A stretch of 64,000 bases of DNA from Terriglobia bacterium (lineage in GTDB: Bacteria; Acidobacteriota; Terriglobia; JAJPHL01), in assembly GCA_021325275.1 (NCBI GenBank), contig JAJPHL010000028.1, forward strand, positions 44,301-108,300. Direction: 5' to 3'. The notes beneath the pieces are model-generated. The model searched no databases, had not been told where the DNA came from, and saw nothing but the letters and a program-made list of their open reading frames with translations. The translations under genes and the position numbers were made by a program. This document shows, piece after piece, positions 37,042-45,780 of the stretch (within the stretch, counting starts at the first letter, position 1; each line of letters starts with the position of its first letter).

Positions 37042-37533
37042 CTAGAAGAACAGGTCCAACAACTGGTCGAGAAGATCGGGATCTTTACCCTGCTTCTTGG
37101 CCTTGTCGGCGTTGAAGGATTCGGGATCCGGAGCGCCGGTGCCGGTGGAACCGAGAAACAACTTCCGGCCGTCGGTGAATGTGACGTTGCGCGCGTTGGC
37201 GCGCAGTTCGGTATGATCCCGCGCCTGATAGCCGTCGACGACAACATCCGTGCCTTCCGGAAACGTGTTCTTGTTGGCGCCGCGACGCAGCAGCGTGTTG
37301 GGGCTGCCGCCTTCCACCATCCAGATTTCCTTGGCGCCGTCCGCCTTCACGGTTTCCACGTGAATCCAGGTGTGGGGATTCACCCACTCGATCTTGGCGA
37401 TCTTCCCTTTGATCAGAATCGGCGCGTTGGCGTCGAATTCCGATCCGAAGGCGTGATGCGCCGAGGTCGATGGCGTGACCACGCCAAACGCCAAAGCTGT
37501 GAGTAAAGCGCTGAGCCCAAGTCGTCTGTTCAT
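37042..37533 (-). CDS. DUF6152 exported protein
   Basis: 163 residues. Signal peptide ~1-25, cut before HHAFGSEFDAN, the His-His start that marks DUF6152 proteins. The core is an OB-like small barrel: LIKGKIAKIEWVNPHTWIHV, TDVVVDGYQARDH and RNVTFTDGRKLFLG. The function of the family is not established; members often sit by c-type cytochromes and DUF6644 membrane proteins, as here. The Gln/Lys/Asp-rich tail ends in LLDLFF. Confidence 0.85.
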   Translation of the reverse strand: MNRRLGLSALLTALAFGVVTPSTSAHHAFGSEFDANAPILIKGKIAKIEWVNPHTWIHVETVKADGAKEIWMVEGGSPNTLLRRGANKNTFPEGTDVVVDGYQARDHTELRANARNVTFTDGRKLFLGSTGTGAPDPESFNADKAKKQGKDPDLLDQLLDLFF

Positions 37534-37554
37534 TGTTGCGAACCTCTTTCCGTT

Positions 37555-38703
37555 TTATTCCTTACCACTCTTGCCCGCGGCTTCTTCCTTCTCTCGCAGC
37601 CGCGCGCCCTTCAAGATATCCTTTAATGCGTAATTCCCTTCGTGACACGCGTACTCGTAGATCTTACCATCAGTGGCCGGCCAACTGTACTCCCCGGTCC
37701 ACGCTTTGGTCCAAGTGGTCGGATCGTCGATGGTGAAGCGATACAGCAGCGTGTGATCGTTCACGCGCGTGAAGCGCTCCACGACGTGCAAGTTCTCCCC
37801 CGATCCGCGGAAGCGCGTCTTGTTCGTGAAGTTCGTGGTGTCCACAACCAAAGTGTCGCCGTCCCAGTGCCCCACGGAGTCTCCCAGCCACAAGCGAATG
37901 TTCTTCGGCAAGTGTTCCGCGTTCATGCGCACGGTTCGTGCGTCGTGAACCATTTCGGTGAGAATCATCACCGAGTCCTTGGTTTGGACGATTTGATGAA
38001 GATTGTTGTAGAAATAGTTGGGCAGCATCGGCGGCCCCGAGGTGGAACCGAATCCCAACAAGCAGCGTTCTCCAAGCGGGCGGCGTTCGGGATCGTCGTA
38101 GGCGCCCGGCGTGCGATCCAAGCCGGGATCGTTCTCCCCGGCGTCGGAACTCGGCTGCCGTGCTTGAAATCCGCCTCGCCCGCGCTGCATCGCACCGGGA
38201 ACCATCGCGGGAAGGCGCCCGTCGGGTGGATCCACGAGAATGGAGGCGCGAATTTCTCCGTTCACGACGTTGTATTTGTCGCCGGCATCCAGCCAACCGG
38301 CGTTGTATCCACCGACGTTGCCCGCGGCCCCCACCGATCCGTCGCCGCCTTTGGGCGGAGCCGTGCGATCCGGGGAAATGGACTCGTCGCCCTTAGCGCG
38401 CCGAGCGGCCGCCGCGTCTTCAAGCTTGGCCGCTTCGTCTTTCGTCAGCACGAGCGGCGAACCGGCGCGCCGTTCCATCGGCGTCATGGTGGCGGCGTCA
38501 TAGGTGCCCTGCAAATCGGGATGACCATCGGCCAATCGCGGCGGGTTGTACGGCTTCGGTGCTCCTGCCGCGTGCGCAGCCGCGGCCTTCGCGGATACCG
38601 GCTTCACAACAGGCTTCGCGTCCTGCGCGGCCGCGATCGAAAAACTGAGCGCGGTCGTCAACGAAAACATTGCAATCCGACTTCGCACGCTCCGACTTAG
38701 CAT
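37555..38703 (-). CDS. Exported acidobacterial protein, paralogue A
   Basis: 382 residues from ATG 38703, behind GGAGGT. Signal peptide ~1-26 (FSLTTALSFSIAAAQ). After an Ala/Lys linker comes PRLADGHPDLQGTYDAATMT, a signature shared with the next two genes; the C-terminal half repeats LGFGSTSGPPMLPNYFYNNL, IRLWLGDSVGHWDGDTLVVD and the close IYEYACHEGNYALKDILKGA. The strand-rich WxGDTLVVDTTNF pattern suggests a lipocalin-like barrel, but the function is unknown to me. About 21 bases separate it from each neighbour, so it is in the cytochrome operon. Confidence 0.85.
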   Translation of the reverse strand: MLSRSVRSRIAMFSLTTALSFSIAAAQDAKPVVKPVSAKAAAAHAAGAPKPYNPPRLADGHPDLQGTYDAATMTPMERRAGSPLVLTKDEAAKLEDAAAARRAKGDESISPDRTAPPKGGDGSVGAAGNVGGYNAGWLDAGDKYNVVNGEIRASILVDPPDGRLPAMVPGAMQRGRGGFQARQPSSDAGENDPGLDRTPGAYDDPERRPLGERCLLGFGSTSGPPMLPNYFYNNLHQIVQTKDSVMILTEMVHDARTVRMNAEHLPKNIRLWLGDSVGHWDGDTLVVDTTNFTNKTRFRGSGENLHVVERFTRVNDHTLLYRFTIDDPTTWTKAWTGEYSWPATDGKIYEYACHEGNYALKDILKGARLREKEEAAGKSGKE

Positions 38704-38724
38704 CGATACCTCCATGCTCCGCAT

Positions 38725-39939
38725 CTACTTTTTCCCGCCCTTACCCGCGGCGGCTTCTTCCCTCTCGCGAACGCGCGCGCCGTTCAAGATGTCTTTCATG
38801 GCGTAATTCCCCTCGTGACACGCGTACTCGTAGATGTGCCCATTGGCCTCCGGCCAAGTGTACTCGCCGGTCCACGGCTGGGTCCACGTGGCGGGATCGT
38901 CGATGGTGAAGCGATACAACAACGTATGCTCGCCGGTCCGCGTGAATCGCTCCGTCACCTTCATGTCCGGCGTGGAGCCGCGGAAACGGGTCTGATCGGT
39001 AAAATTGGTGGTCTCCACCACGAGCGTGTCGCCTTCCCAGTGACCAATGGAATCTCCCAGCCACAGGCGAATGTTCTTGGGCAGATGCTGCTCGTTCATG
39101 CGCACGACGCGGACGTCATGAACCATTTCGGTGAGGATCATGATTCGCGTGGGCGTCTGCACAATCTGGTGGAGGTTGTTGTAGAAATAGTTCGGCAGCA
39201 TCGGCGGACCCGACGTGGACCCGAAGCCGATCAGGCAGCGCTCGCCGAGCGGACGCCGCTCGGGATCGTCGTACGCGCCGGGCGCTTTTTCCAGGCCCGG
39301 ATCGCTGTTTTCGGTTTGGTCCGAGGTGGGACGCGGCGTCAGCAGCAGTTGGAGAAGCTGCACGCCGTTGGCGGAACCACCATACGCCTGCCCGGCAGCG
39401 CCACGCGCGGCAGTCTTGGCCAACGGAGGCACGCGACCATTCGGCGGATCCACAACGATGGACGAGCGGATTTCCCCGTTGACCACATTGAACGTCGATC
39501 CTGGATCGATCCAGCCGCTGTTGTAGCCGCCCACATTACCCGCGGGACCAAACGAACCGTCGCCGCCCTTGGGGGGCGCTTTACGATCTGCGGCGATGGG
39601 CTCGTCGCCCTGCTGCTTCAATTTCAAATCCAACGCCTCTTGCTTGGCGGCGTCCTCTTTGGTCATCGCCTGCGGCATGTTGGGCGCGCGTTCCAATGGC
39701 GTCAGAGTGGCGGCATCGTAGGTCCCTTGAAGATCGGGATGGCCGTCCGCCGTGCGCGGACCGGAGTAGGCTTTGGGTGCGCCCGCGGGCTTGCTCGCAG
39801 ACTTGCCCGCAGAATTGGCAGGCGCGGTTTTCGCGGCGGACGCGGGAGCCGGTTTCAAATCCTGCGCGAACGCGGGCACCATCGTCGCCAGCGCGAACAA
39901 CGCGGCCGTTCCGAGTGCATTGAGCGGAGTGATTCTCAT
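38725..39939 (-). CDS. Exported acidobacterial protein, paralogue B
   Basis: 404 residues from ATG 39939 behind AAGGGAG; a TTG two codons earlier is rejected. Signal peptide ~1-26 ending AFAQ. Very close to paralogue A along the whole length (TADGHPDLQGTYDAATLTPL, YDDPERRPLGERCLIGFGST, HLPKNIRLWLGDSIGHWEGD, YACHEGNYAMKDILNGARV), with an insertion of about 20 residues rich in Leu/Gln near residue 190. The pair looks like a tandem duplication. Confidence 0.85.
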   Translation of the reverse strand: MRITPLNALGTAALFALATMVPAFAQDLKPAPASAAKTAPANSAGKSASKPAGAPKAYSGPRTADGHPDLQGTYDAATLTPLERAPNMPQAMTKEDAAKQEALDLKLKQQGDEPIAADRKAPPKGGDGSFGPAGNVGGYNSGWIDPGSTFNVVNGEIRSSIVVDPPNGRVPPLAKTAARGAAGQAYGGSANGVQLLQLLLTPRPTSDQTENSDPGLEKAPGAYDDPERRPLGERCLIGFGSTSGPPMLPNYFYNNLHQIVQTPTRIMILTEMVHDVRVVRMNEQHLPKNIRLWLGDSIGHWEGDTLVVETTNFTDQTRFRGSTPDMKVTERFTRTGEHTLLYRFTIDDPATWTQPWTGEYTWPEANGHIYEYACHEGNYAMKDILNGARVREREEAAAGKGGKK

Positions 39940-39969
39940 TCGCAATTTCTCCCTTGCTGTTGACTGACG

Positions 39970-40845
39970 CTATTTAGCCAGTGGCTTCTTGCGGTACTGT
40001 CCATACATCAATTCTTCCACAAACTCGACGCACTTGAAATCCAGAAGCTGAATGTTTTTCTCCTGGCGGCGGTACAGCGGCATGGAGATTTTCCAGGGGC
40101 GCGTGAAAATCTTGGGGTCTTCGATCTTCGCCTCGTATTGGATAATGTCGGGACTGGTGCGCGTGTAGCGCTCCACCACGTGCAGTTGGTCGCTGTGATA
40201 ATTGCCCGCCATGTCGAACCACGATTGATCGAGGAGCCCCGTGACATCCACCACCAGCGTCTCGCCCTCCCAGTGACCCACCGATTGTCCCATCCAGGAA
40301 TCCACGGGCGCCGGTCCAGGGTCCTTCATGAAAATGTTGCGAACCGCGCCGGCGTATTGATACGCGATAAACGTCTGGGTGGCGCTTTCGAAAATCTGGA
40401 ACGGCTGCGGAATGTAGGTGGCGCGCGGAACACCCGGGAGATAGCATTTGATCTCGGGATCGCGCGTCAACCAGTTTTCCTGGTTCTCCTTCTTCTTGGC
40501 CAGAGCTTCCGGCTTGTAAGGAATCTCGCCGCCCTCGACGACGCCGAGACCGGGCGGCACCGAGCCGACCGCGCCGAGTGCCACAACCGGCGCCGCCGGC
40601 ACCGGACCATACGGTCCTGGCCGAAGCGCCAACGCTGCCCGCGCCATGTGAGCCTCGAGATCGTAATTGGCTTCGTTGAGCGACTCCCAAATTCCATTGA
40701 GATCCGGATGGCCCGCCACGCGCGGGGCACGATACGCCGGCGCCACCGGCTGGGCCGCCATAAAAACCACAGCCTGAGCCGCCATCAAAACCACCGCCGC
40801 GCACATCAGCAATCCTGCAATAACCTTCTTTTTCGTAAACGGCAT
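39970..40845 (-). CDS. Exported acidobacterial protein, paralogue C (short)
   Basis: 291 residues; signal anchor or signal peptide ~1-30 (VIAGLLMCAAVVLMAAQAVV). Shares AGHPDLNGIWESL, SVGHWEGETLVVDVTGLLDQ and the VVERYTRTSPDIIQYEAKIE-type close with paralogues A and B, but lacks their PPKGGDGS-type linker and the CHEGNY motif; it has DFKCVEFVEELMYGQ instead. It starts one base after the stop of the cytochrome gene, so translation is coupled. The heme neighbour suggests a periplasmic redox or ligand-binding job. Confidence 0.85.
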   Translation of the reverse strand: MPFTKKKVIAGLLMCAAVVLMAAQAVVFMAAQPVAPAYRAPRVAGHPDLNGIWESLNEANYDLEAHMARAALALRPGPYGPVPAAPVVALGAVGSVPPGLGVVEGGEIPYKPEALAKKKENQENWLTRDPEIKCYLPGVPRATYIPQPFQIFESATQTFIAYQYAGAVRNIFMKDPGPAPVDSWMGQSVGHWEGETLVVDVTGLLDQSWFDMAGNYHSDQLHVVERYTRTSPDIIQYEAKIEDPKIFTRPWKISMPLYRRQEKNIQLLDFKCVEFVEELMYGQYRKKPLAK

Positions 40846-40846
40846 T

Positions 40847-42112
40847 CTAGCGTCCTTTCGTCGTGCTCACGGGGGCGGGTCGCCCAAATTTGCTTTCGTC
40901 AATGGGAACGTTGAGCTTCACTTCGCTGAGTTGAATCGTGTCGCGGCCGTCCAGCCACGCAAAGTTCAGACGGAACGGCATTTTGATTCCGCCGCCGACG
41001 TCGCGATAGTCATAGTAGTCGATCTGCGTGGGAATGCGCCCGATGGGCGATTTGCCATAGCGCACCATACGAACCAGCAGTCCCGAGGCTTGGTCGAAGT
41101 ACAACGTCGCGTAAATCCCGCGCGGTCCTCTTCCCTGCACCACATTGACCAATTTTTCCTGATTGGATACCGCGACGCCCGATTCCTTCGTTTGGCTGGA
41201 CGGCGCGGGAAGATCGGTGATGGTCGTCGGCAGTCCCACCCGCAAATCGGTGAGGACTTCCTTGATCTGCGCAGGAAAAGAAAGCTGCGCGTCCAATTTG
41301 GCGCCATCCAACTCGCCGCCGGTCAATTCATACTCGCCTACGACGTTGAGCGGGGTGCGCAGCCATCCGGTGGTTCCGTTGAAAGTTCGAGTCTCGTCGC
41401 CGCGGTCGGGCGAACCGGGAAAGTCGGTGACACTCGCACGCTTGTCCGGGAATTGGGCAAAGATTTGCGCGCGGCCTCCGCCGCCGAATCCACCGAACGT
41501 GGCGCTCTTGCCGGTGGCCACCCAACTTTTCACGGTGGCCAGCCGATCCGCGCCGCCGATCGCCTGAAGATATTTGTCGAGAACTTGAGTCGCTGTGAAC
41601 TGACCCGGCTGATTGGTCAGAACATCGTCCATTTCCTGCCCCGGCGGGCCGTACACGTTCTCGAGAGTCGGCGTGGTCAGCGGCCGATCACGGCCGCGGT
41701 GGCAACTCCAGCAAGTCACCATCTGACGTCCGCCGAAATTGGTTTTGTTGATGGTGGCCATCATCTGCACCATTTGGCGGGCCCTGATTTTGATGGGCGT
41801 ATCGGCGGCCCAGTCGACTTTCACCGTGCCGGCGCCGATGTGGCACTCCGAACAATCCATGCCCAGAGAAGCCGACATGATTCCCATGGTTCCCAGGAAA
41901 TCGTCCAAGGGAATTCCCTTGAGTACCTGGACGTTCTTGAAGACTTGATCCGAAGTGCCGCCGCTGGTGGCAGCCGACTTCGACACTGCGGGTTTTTTCG
42001 CTGCCGAGGCCGCCGATTTTGGCGGCGTCTGCGCATCCAGAAACGCGCTAGTAAAAATGCATAAAACCATCGCGACCACGCACAACACGACCACTTTCGA
42101 GTATCGCTGCAT
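40847..42112 (-). CDS. Reaction-centre-type diheme cytochrome c fused to a lipoprotein-like domain
   Basis: 421 residues. Signal peptide ~1-28. Residues ~55-150 match the CytoC_RC-type module (PF02276): CSECH (87-91), the helix RARQMVQMMATINKT, and CWSCHRG (134-138), with Met residues as sixth ligands. No photosynthesis gene is near; acidobacteria use this module with other exported enzymes. Residues ~165-415 are a beta-rich domain (YLQAIGGADRLATVKSWVAT ... GIYATLYFDQASGLLVRMVR ... YYDYRDVGGGIKMPFRL) like outer-membrane lipoprotein-sorting proteins. First gene of the operon, with a strong promoter upstream. Confidence 0.9.
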   Translation of the reverse strand: MQRYSKVVVLCVVAMVLCIFTSAFLDAQTPPKSAASAAKKPAVSKSAATSGGTSDQVFKNVQVLKGIPLDDFLGTMGIMSASLGMDCSECHIGAGTVKVDWAADTPIKIRARQMVQMMATINKTNFGGRQMVTCWSCHRGRDRPLTTPTLENVYGPPGQEMDDVLTNQPGQFTATQVLDKYLQAIGGADRLATVKSWVATGKSATFGGFGGGGRAQIFAQFPDKRASVTDFPGSPDRGDETRTFNGTTGWLRTPLNVVGEYELTGGELDGAKLDAQLSFPAQIKEVLTDLRVGLPTTITDLPAPSSQTKESGVAVSNQEKLVNVVQGRGPRGIYATLYFDQASGLLVRMVRYGKSPIGRIPTQIDYYDYRDVGGGIKMPFRLNFAWLDGRDTIQLSEVKLNVPIDESKFGRPAPVSTTKGR

Positions 42113-42156
42113 AGCTGTCTAGTTGAATCCTTCCGTTCGCAAGAAGACGCGAGGAC

Positions 42157-42184
42157 ATAATACGATACCGGAGAGCGATGTCAA
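42157..42184 (-). promoter_or_regulatory. Near-consensus sigma-70-type promoter
   Basis: Read on the minus strand: TTGACA (42184-42179), 16-base spacer, TATTAT (42162-42157). The -35 is perfect and the -10 has five of six matches. It lies 45 bases upstream of the cytochrome ATG and is the best promoter seen in the window; it should drive the operon down to the TonB receptor. Confidence 0.7.
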
Positions 42185-42200
42185 GCAGCACCACGTGTCG

Positions 42201-44269
42201 GTAGTGGATCAGTTTCCGGATGGCGCGTTATCAGTCCACAATTGAGAGATCATCCCGGGCAGCACTTCGACGACTAATCCTTACGACCGGTAGTTCCCAC
42301 CGCCCGGGCAAGCGCCGCCTTCATGGACTCCACGTCCCCAATCGATTGAAACGTGATCTCCCCCGCGGAATTGATGAGAATGTGGGTCGGATACCCCGCC
42401 ACATGGAATCCATCCGCAATCTTCTGCGCATTAGAAACGATGGTGTAGTTAAACGGAAACTTTTTCAGGAAATCGCCCACCTGCGCTTCTCCGTCCAAAG
42501 CAAAGGCCAGGAACACGACACCCGGATTCTGCGCTACGAGCTGGTTCAGGATTGGGATCTCTTCCCGACAGGGAAGACAACCGATGAACCAGAAATTCAG
42601 CGCCACGATCTTCCCCTTCAATTGCTGAAGAGACCAATGCTTTCCGTCTACGGACACTGCTTCGAAAGAGAACGGCCGCTTCGATTGTGAGTCGTCCTTG
42701 GCCGTGGTGCTGCGGTTGGCATCGAGATACGACTGGAATCCCTCTGAACTCCCGCGGATTCGTTCATAAACTTGGCGAAGAGGATCTTCCGATGCTTGGG
42801 GATCCCGATGCCAAGCCTCAAGCAATGCCGCTTCCGCGCGGTTCCAATCGGAAGCGGCCGACCAGACCCTTGCTTCCAGGAGATAGCCGGCGGCACTGTT
42901 GCTCCGTTCGAAAATCTCGGCAGCCTTCACGTCAGCCAATGCATTAGACACCGCTCCCTGAACCAGACCAATTTCGGCGCTTAGTCGATAGGCATCGGCT
43001 AGCCGGTGGGCTGTCAGCGTGCCTGACCAGTCCATCCGGATATGAAATCTTCCCTCGAGCAGAAGTCCGATCTCGGTCTGGAGTCCGCCAATCGCTTGCG
43101 GGTAATCCCGCTGGTGAATCAGGCTGGCCTGGGCTAAGGCCCAATACGACGAAGGATTGTCGGGATCATCGCGCTGCATCGCCTGAACCACACGTTGAAC
43201 CGCATCGAAGGGAAAGCTCTTGTCGGCGACCAGCGATGTGATGGTGAAGGCGGCATGCACGCTATCCGGATAGCGGATCACTAGGTCCCGTTCCCACTGT
43301 TGCGCTTCCCGTTTGGCGTCACCGGAAGACCGAAAGATGTAGTAGCTTAACGCGTCGCTGGTCAATGGCGACTTCGGGAACTTCTGGATCATCCGTTGTA
43401 GTTCGGATCGCGCGTGCTCCGCGTCGCCCAGCCGCAGGTGGGCATAGGACATGGCATACAGCCATTCCGGCGATTCGGGCTGGGAATTACCTGCTATCTT
43501 GTCCAGATCCGCACGAATCACGGCTAGTTCTTCCGACTTGCTGGCCATGCCGGCAATGAACCACCTGTTCCGGTAGGCCGCGAAGTTGTCGGGATAGTAG
43601 CGGATTTCCTCGCGGAAGTAGCGGTCGGCGTCGGCCTCGTGCTCCCACATCATACGGCGGTAAGCGTTGCGCGCAGGTTCTCCGCTTGCCTTGGTAACCA
43701 GCATCGTTACAGTAGCCTTGGCATCGTAATCGTGCGCGGTGACGAAGGCGACCCGGAAGAAACACGCGCCTTCTGGAACCTGCGTTTCTGACAGCAGGCC
43801 ATTTTCCGAAATCCTCATCAAATTGGGCAATCGCTTGACGGAATCGTCTTCGAAGTAGATCGTCACGGTCGCCCACACCGGATCGGTGAGCTTGAGCTGC
43901 GCCCCGGGCGCCGCCGGATTGTACGATACGCGCAGGGTATCGCCCCACTTCGGCCGTTCCGGAGTGATTGTCGCAACCTGTGCGTTCAGAACCCAGCATG
44001 TCGGGGCAAGCGCGATTAGAACCCGAGCCGCCCCTCCGATCCTTGTTCTCATCCGTGGCCTCCCTCAACTAAAGACGCTGGACGGGTGGATACCGTTTGG
44101 GGAGTTTTTACCTCCAACGTTAGTTGGCTGGGGATAGACTTACCCAGGAACAAGGCCGGAGGGACTTCCTTGCGGAACTTAAGCCCACCTGGGCGTAAAC
44201 GGGCTTCTCGCGGATGTGGAGCGGAGATTCCGGACGCATGGTCGGCAATCCGGAAACTGACCCACTACA
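42201..44269. repeat. 23-bp inverted repeats bracketing the TPR-thioredoxin gene
   Basis: GTAGTGG-A-TCAGTTTCCGGAT-G-GC at 42201-42223 recurs inverted at 44247-44269 with 21 of 23 matches (G for A, T for G). The ~2.07-kb segment between them holds just one gene and non-coding flank. The sequence is of the kind found at IS21-family ends, but no transposase is present, so it may be an old passenger segment or two relic ends. Confidence 0.6.
42274..44052 (-). CDS. Exported TPR protein with C-terminal TlpA/ResA-like thioredoxin
   Basis: 592 residues. ATG 44052 follows GGGAGG; signal peptide ~1-24 (RVLIALAPTCWVLNA). An Ig-like domain (~25-125), then helical TPR-type repeats (~150-450: EWLYAMSYAHLRLGDAEHAR, AAGYLLEARVWSAASDWNRA), then a thioredoxin fold (~455-592) with active site CLPC in NFWFIGCLPCREEIP, cis-Pro in AGYPTHILI, and the GKIVALNFW strand. 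It likely reduces disulfides or heme-site cysteines in the periplasm, in keeping with the cytochromes next door. The 255-base region upstream (44053-44307) holds a repeat end and a CCAACGTTAGTTGG palindrome. Confidence 0.88.
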   Translation of the reverse strand: MRTRIGGAARVLIALAPTCWVLNAQVATITPERPKWGDTLRVSYNPAAPGAQLKLTDPVWATVTIYFEDDSVKRLPNLMRISENGLLSETQVPEGACFFRVAFVTAHDYDAKATVTMLVTKASGEPARNAYRRMMWEHEADADRYFREEIRYYPDNFAAYRNRWFIAGMASKSEELAVIRADLDKIAGNSQPESPEWLYAMSYAHLRLGDAEHARSELQRMIQKFPKSPLTSDALSYYIFRSSGDAKREAQQWERDLVIRYPDSVHAAFTITSLVADKSFPFDAVQRVVQAMQRDDPDNPSSYWALAQASLIHQRDYPQAIGGLQTEIGLLLEGRFHIRMDWSGTLTAHRLADAYRLSAEIGLVQGAVSNALADVKAAEIFERSNSAAGYLLEARVWSAASDWNRAEAALLEAWHRDPQASEDPLRQVYERIRGSSEGFQSYLDANRSTTAKDDSQSKRPFSFEAVSVDGKHWSLQQLKGKIVALNFWFIGCLPCREEIPILNQLVAQNPGVVFLAFALDGEAQVGDFLKKFPFNYTIVSNAQKIADGFHVAGYPTHILINSAGEITFQSIGDVESMKAALARAVGTTGRKD

Positions 44270-44307
44270 CGCGTGTCAGCGTCGTGTCACCAACCATTCC
44301 GTAAAAA

Positions 44308-44685
44308 TCATTCAGCAGGGACCACCGTCTTCACCTCGATGCCGGCCAGACCGCCCTTTTCGTAGAACAATCCTGTGACCTTGACCTTCTTCTCAATGAA
44401 CGGGATGAGTTTCGTGTTCTGGTTCTTGTGGTCGGCGGCGATCGGAAGATAGAGCTTGCCTTTTTCGTCGACAATCGCCAAGGGCACGCCGGCTTTCGCG
44501 CACATCAGCGCGCACGCGGCGTGATCCGCTCCCGAACTATCGTGATGGAGATAGCAGCCGGTATCCACAACTTGTCCGACCACTGTAATCGGCTTGCCGC
44601 CGTGTCCCTCGTGAGCGAAAAGTGTAGCGGCGAGCGCTAAGCCAAACGCGGACGCAAAGCCAAAAATGCGCAGCAATGTTTTCAT
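44308..44685 (-). CDS. Small exported Cys/His-rich protein
   Basis: 125 residues; signal peptide ~1-24 cut before HEGHGGKPITVVGQVVDTGC. The mature protein is an OB-like small barrel with a possible metal or heme ligand cluster: CYLHHDSSGADHAACALMC, then KAGVPLAIVDEKGKLYLPI. Similar small proteins accompany DUF6152/DUF6644 genes in acidobacteria; function unknown. Start ATG 44685 with AGGAC. Divergent from the DUF6644-like pair over 107 bases. Confidence 0.75.
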   Translation of the reverse strand: MKTLLRIFGFASAFGLALAATLFAHEGHGGKPITVVGQVVDTGCYLHHDSSGADHAACALMCAKAGVPLAIVDEKGKLYLPIAADHKNQNTKLIPFIEKKVKVTGLFYEKGGLAGIEVKTVVPAE

Positions 44686-44754
44686 GACTGTCCTACTGTA
44701 ACCGATAACGGGCAGTCCCGCGACTCGAGCGTCGGCACGTTGTGCAAAAAGTCG

Positions 44755-44783
44755 TTGGACGCTTCGGAGAAATAAGGTAGACT
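44755..44783 (+). promoter_or_regulatory. Possible promoter for the DUF6644-like pair
   Basis: TTGGAC (44755-44760), 17 bases, TAGACT (44778-44783). The ATG is at 44793 and no Shine-Dalgarno precedes it, so a leaderless transcript is likely. Confidence 0.35.
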
Positions 44784-44792
44784 CGCGCCGTT

Positions 44793-45257
44793 ATGCTGAA
44801 CGATTTCCTTGAATGGCTGACCAGGAGTCCGTGGACCGCTTTCACCAACAGCCACGAATGGGCTTTCCCAACGATTCAAAGCTTTCATTTCATCGGATTC
44901 GCGTTCTTGATCGGCACGATCGCCATCACCGATCTGCGCATGCTGGGCTTCGGAATGCTGAAGCAAACACCCGCCGAACTGGCTTCTGATCTCAACCGCC
45001 TCACGTGGATCGGTTTTGCGCTCATTTTCATCAGCGGTCCTCTGCAATTCTCGGCCGACGCCGTTACATACCACCTAAATCCATCGTTTCGGCACAAGAT
45101 GGCCTGGTTGACGGTGACCGTCCTGTTCCATTTCACGCTCCACCGGAAGGCGCTTCGAAACGCCGTTCCCGGTGTGGCGGCGAAGTTGGCCGCCGTTACG
45201 TCGATCCTGCTTTGGGCGACGGTCTTGTCTTTTGGGCGCTTTATCGCCTTCATTTAA
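44793..45257 (+). CDS. DUF6644-like membrane protein 1
   Basis: 154 residues with four membrane helices (about 25-45, 68-88, 102-120, 128-150). Conserved for the family: an N-terminal W-P-TIQSFHFIGFAFLIG helix with a His that could bind heme or metal, and TDLRMLGFGM after it; a second His pair lies in FHFTLHRKA. Function unknown; a membrane electron-transfer subunit is plausible because of the in-membrane histidines and the cytochrome neighbours. Confidence 0.75.
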   Translation: MLNDFLEWLTRSPWTAFTNSHEWAFPTIQSFHFIGFAFLIGTIAITDLRMLGFGMLKQTPAELASDLNRLTWIGFALIFISGPLQFSADAVTYHLNPSFRHKMAWLTVTVLFHFTLHRKALRNAVPGVAAKLAAVTSILLWATVLSFGRFIAFI

Positions 45258-45284
45258 TCGCGCTGAACTCGTCGGATTCACATT

Positions 45285-45779
45285 ATGAAACCCTCGTCGG
45301 CTCCTGCCATTCTCCAGTGGATTCAAAGCACGCATCTGAGTATTGCCATCCGCGAGGGCGGACTCCCTTACCCCGTGATTGGCCTGCTCCACCTGTGGTC
45401 CATCGCGATGTTCGGCGGAATGCTCCTGGTCAGCGATCTGCGCCTGTTGGGCTGGGCGATGCAACAACGCCTGGTTTCTGACGTCTTTAATGGCTTCCGC
45501 GCTTGGAAACGGCTGGGGTTTATCGTGATTACCGTCACCGGTGTGCTGCTGTGGTGGTGCGAACCCATCAAGATGTACCACAGCCCTTCCTTTTGGACAA
45601 AAATGGTTCTCTTTGTCCTGGTGGGCGTGCATGCATTGGTTTTCCGCAAAGACGTTTATCTCCATCCCGAGCAACTGGACGGCGCCGTCACGCCGAAGGC
45701 GAAGTTTGCCGCGGTACTGTCGCTGTTGCTTTGGGCCGGCTTGATTGTGTCTGGACGGCTCATCGCGTTCGATGAGTAA
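45285..45779 (+). CDS. DUF6644-like membrane protein 2
   Basis: 164 residues, four helices, a paralogue of the previous gene (27 bases away): YPVIGLLHLWSIAMFGGMLL followed by VSDLRLLGWAMQQ, then GFIVITVTGVLLWWCEPIKM and a C-terminal LLLWAGLIVSGRLIAF helix close to WATVLSFGRFIAF of gene 1. Conserved His in the first helix and in VGVHALVFRKD. The two may form a heterodimer. Confidence 0.75.
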   Translation: MKPSSAPAILQWIQSTHLSIAIREGGLPYPVIGLLHLWSIAMFGGMLLVSDLRLLGWAMQQRLVSDVFNGFRAWKRLGFIVITVTGVLLWWCEPIKMYHSPSFWTKMVLFVLVGVHALVFRKDVYLHPEQLDGAVTPKAKFAAVLSLLLWAGLIVSGRLIAFDE

Positions 45780-45780
45780 T

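Noticed and set aside
40847..42112. Evidence for phototrophy
   Set aside because: The reaction-centre-type cytochrome module is common in non-phototrophic acidobacteria and no pigment or reaction-centre genes are present.
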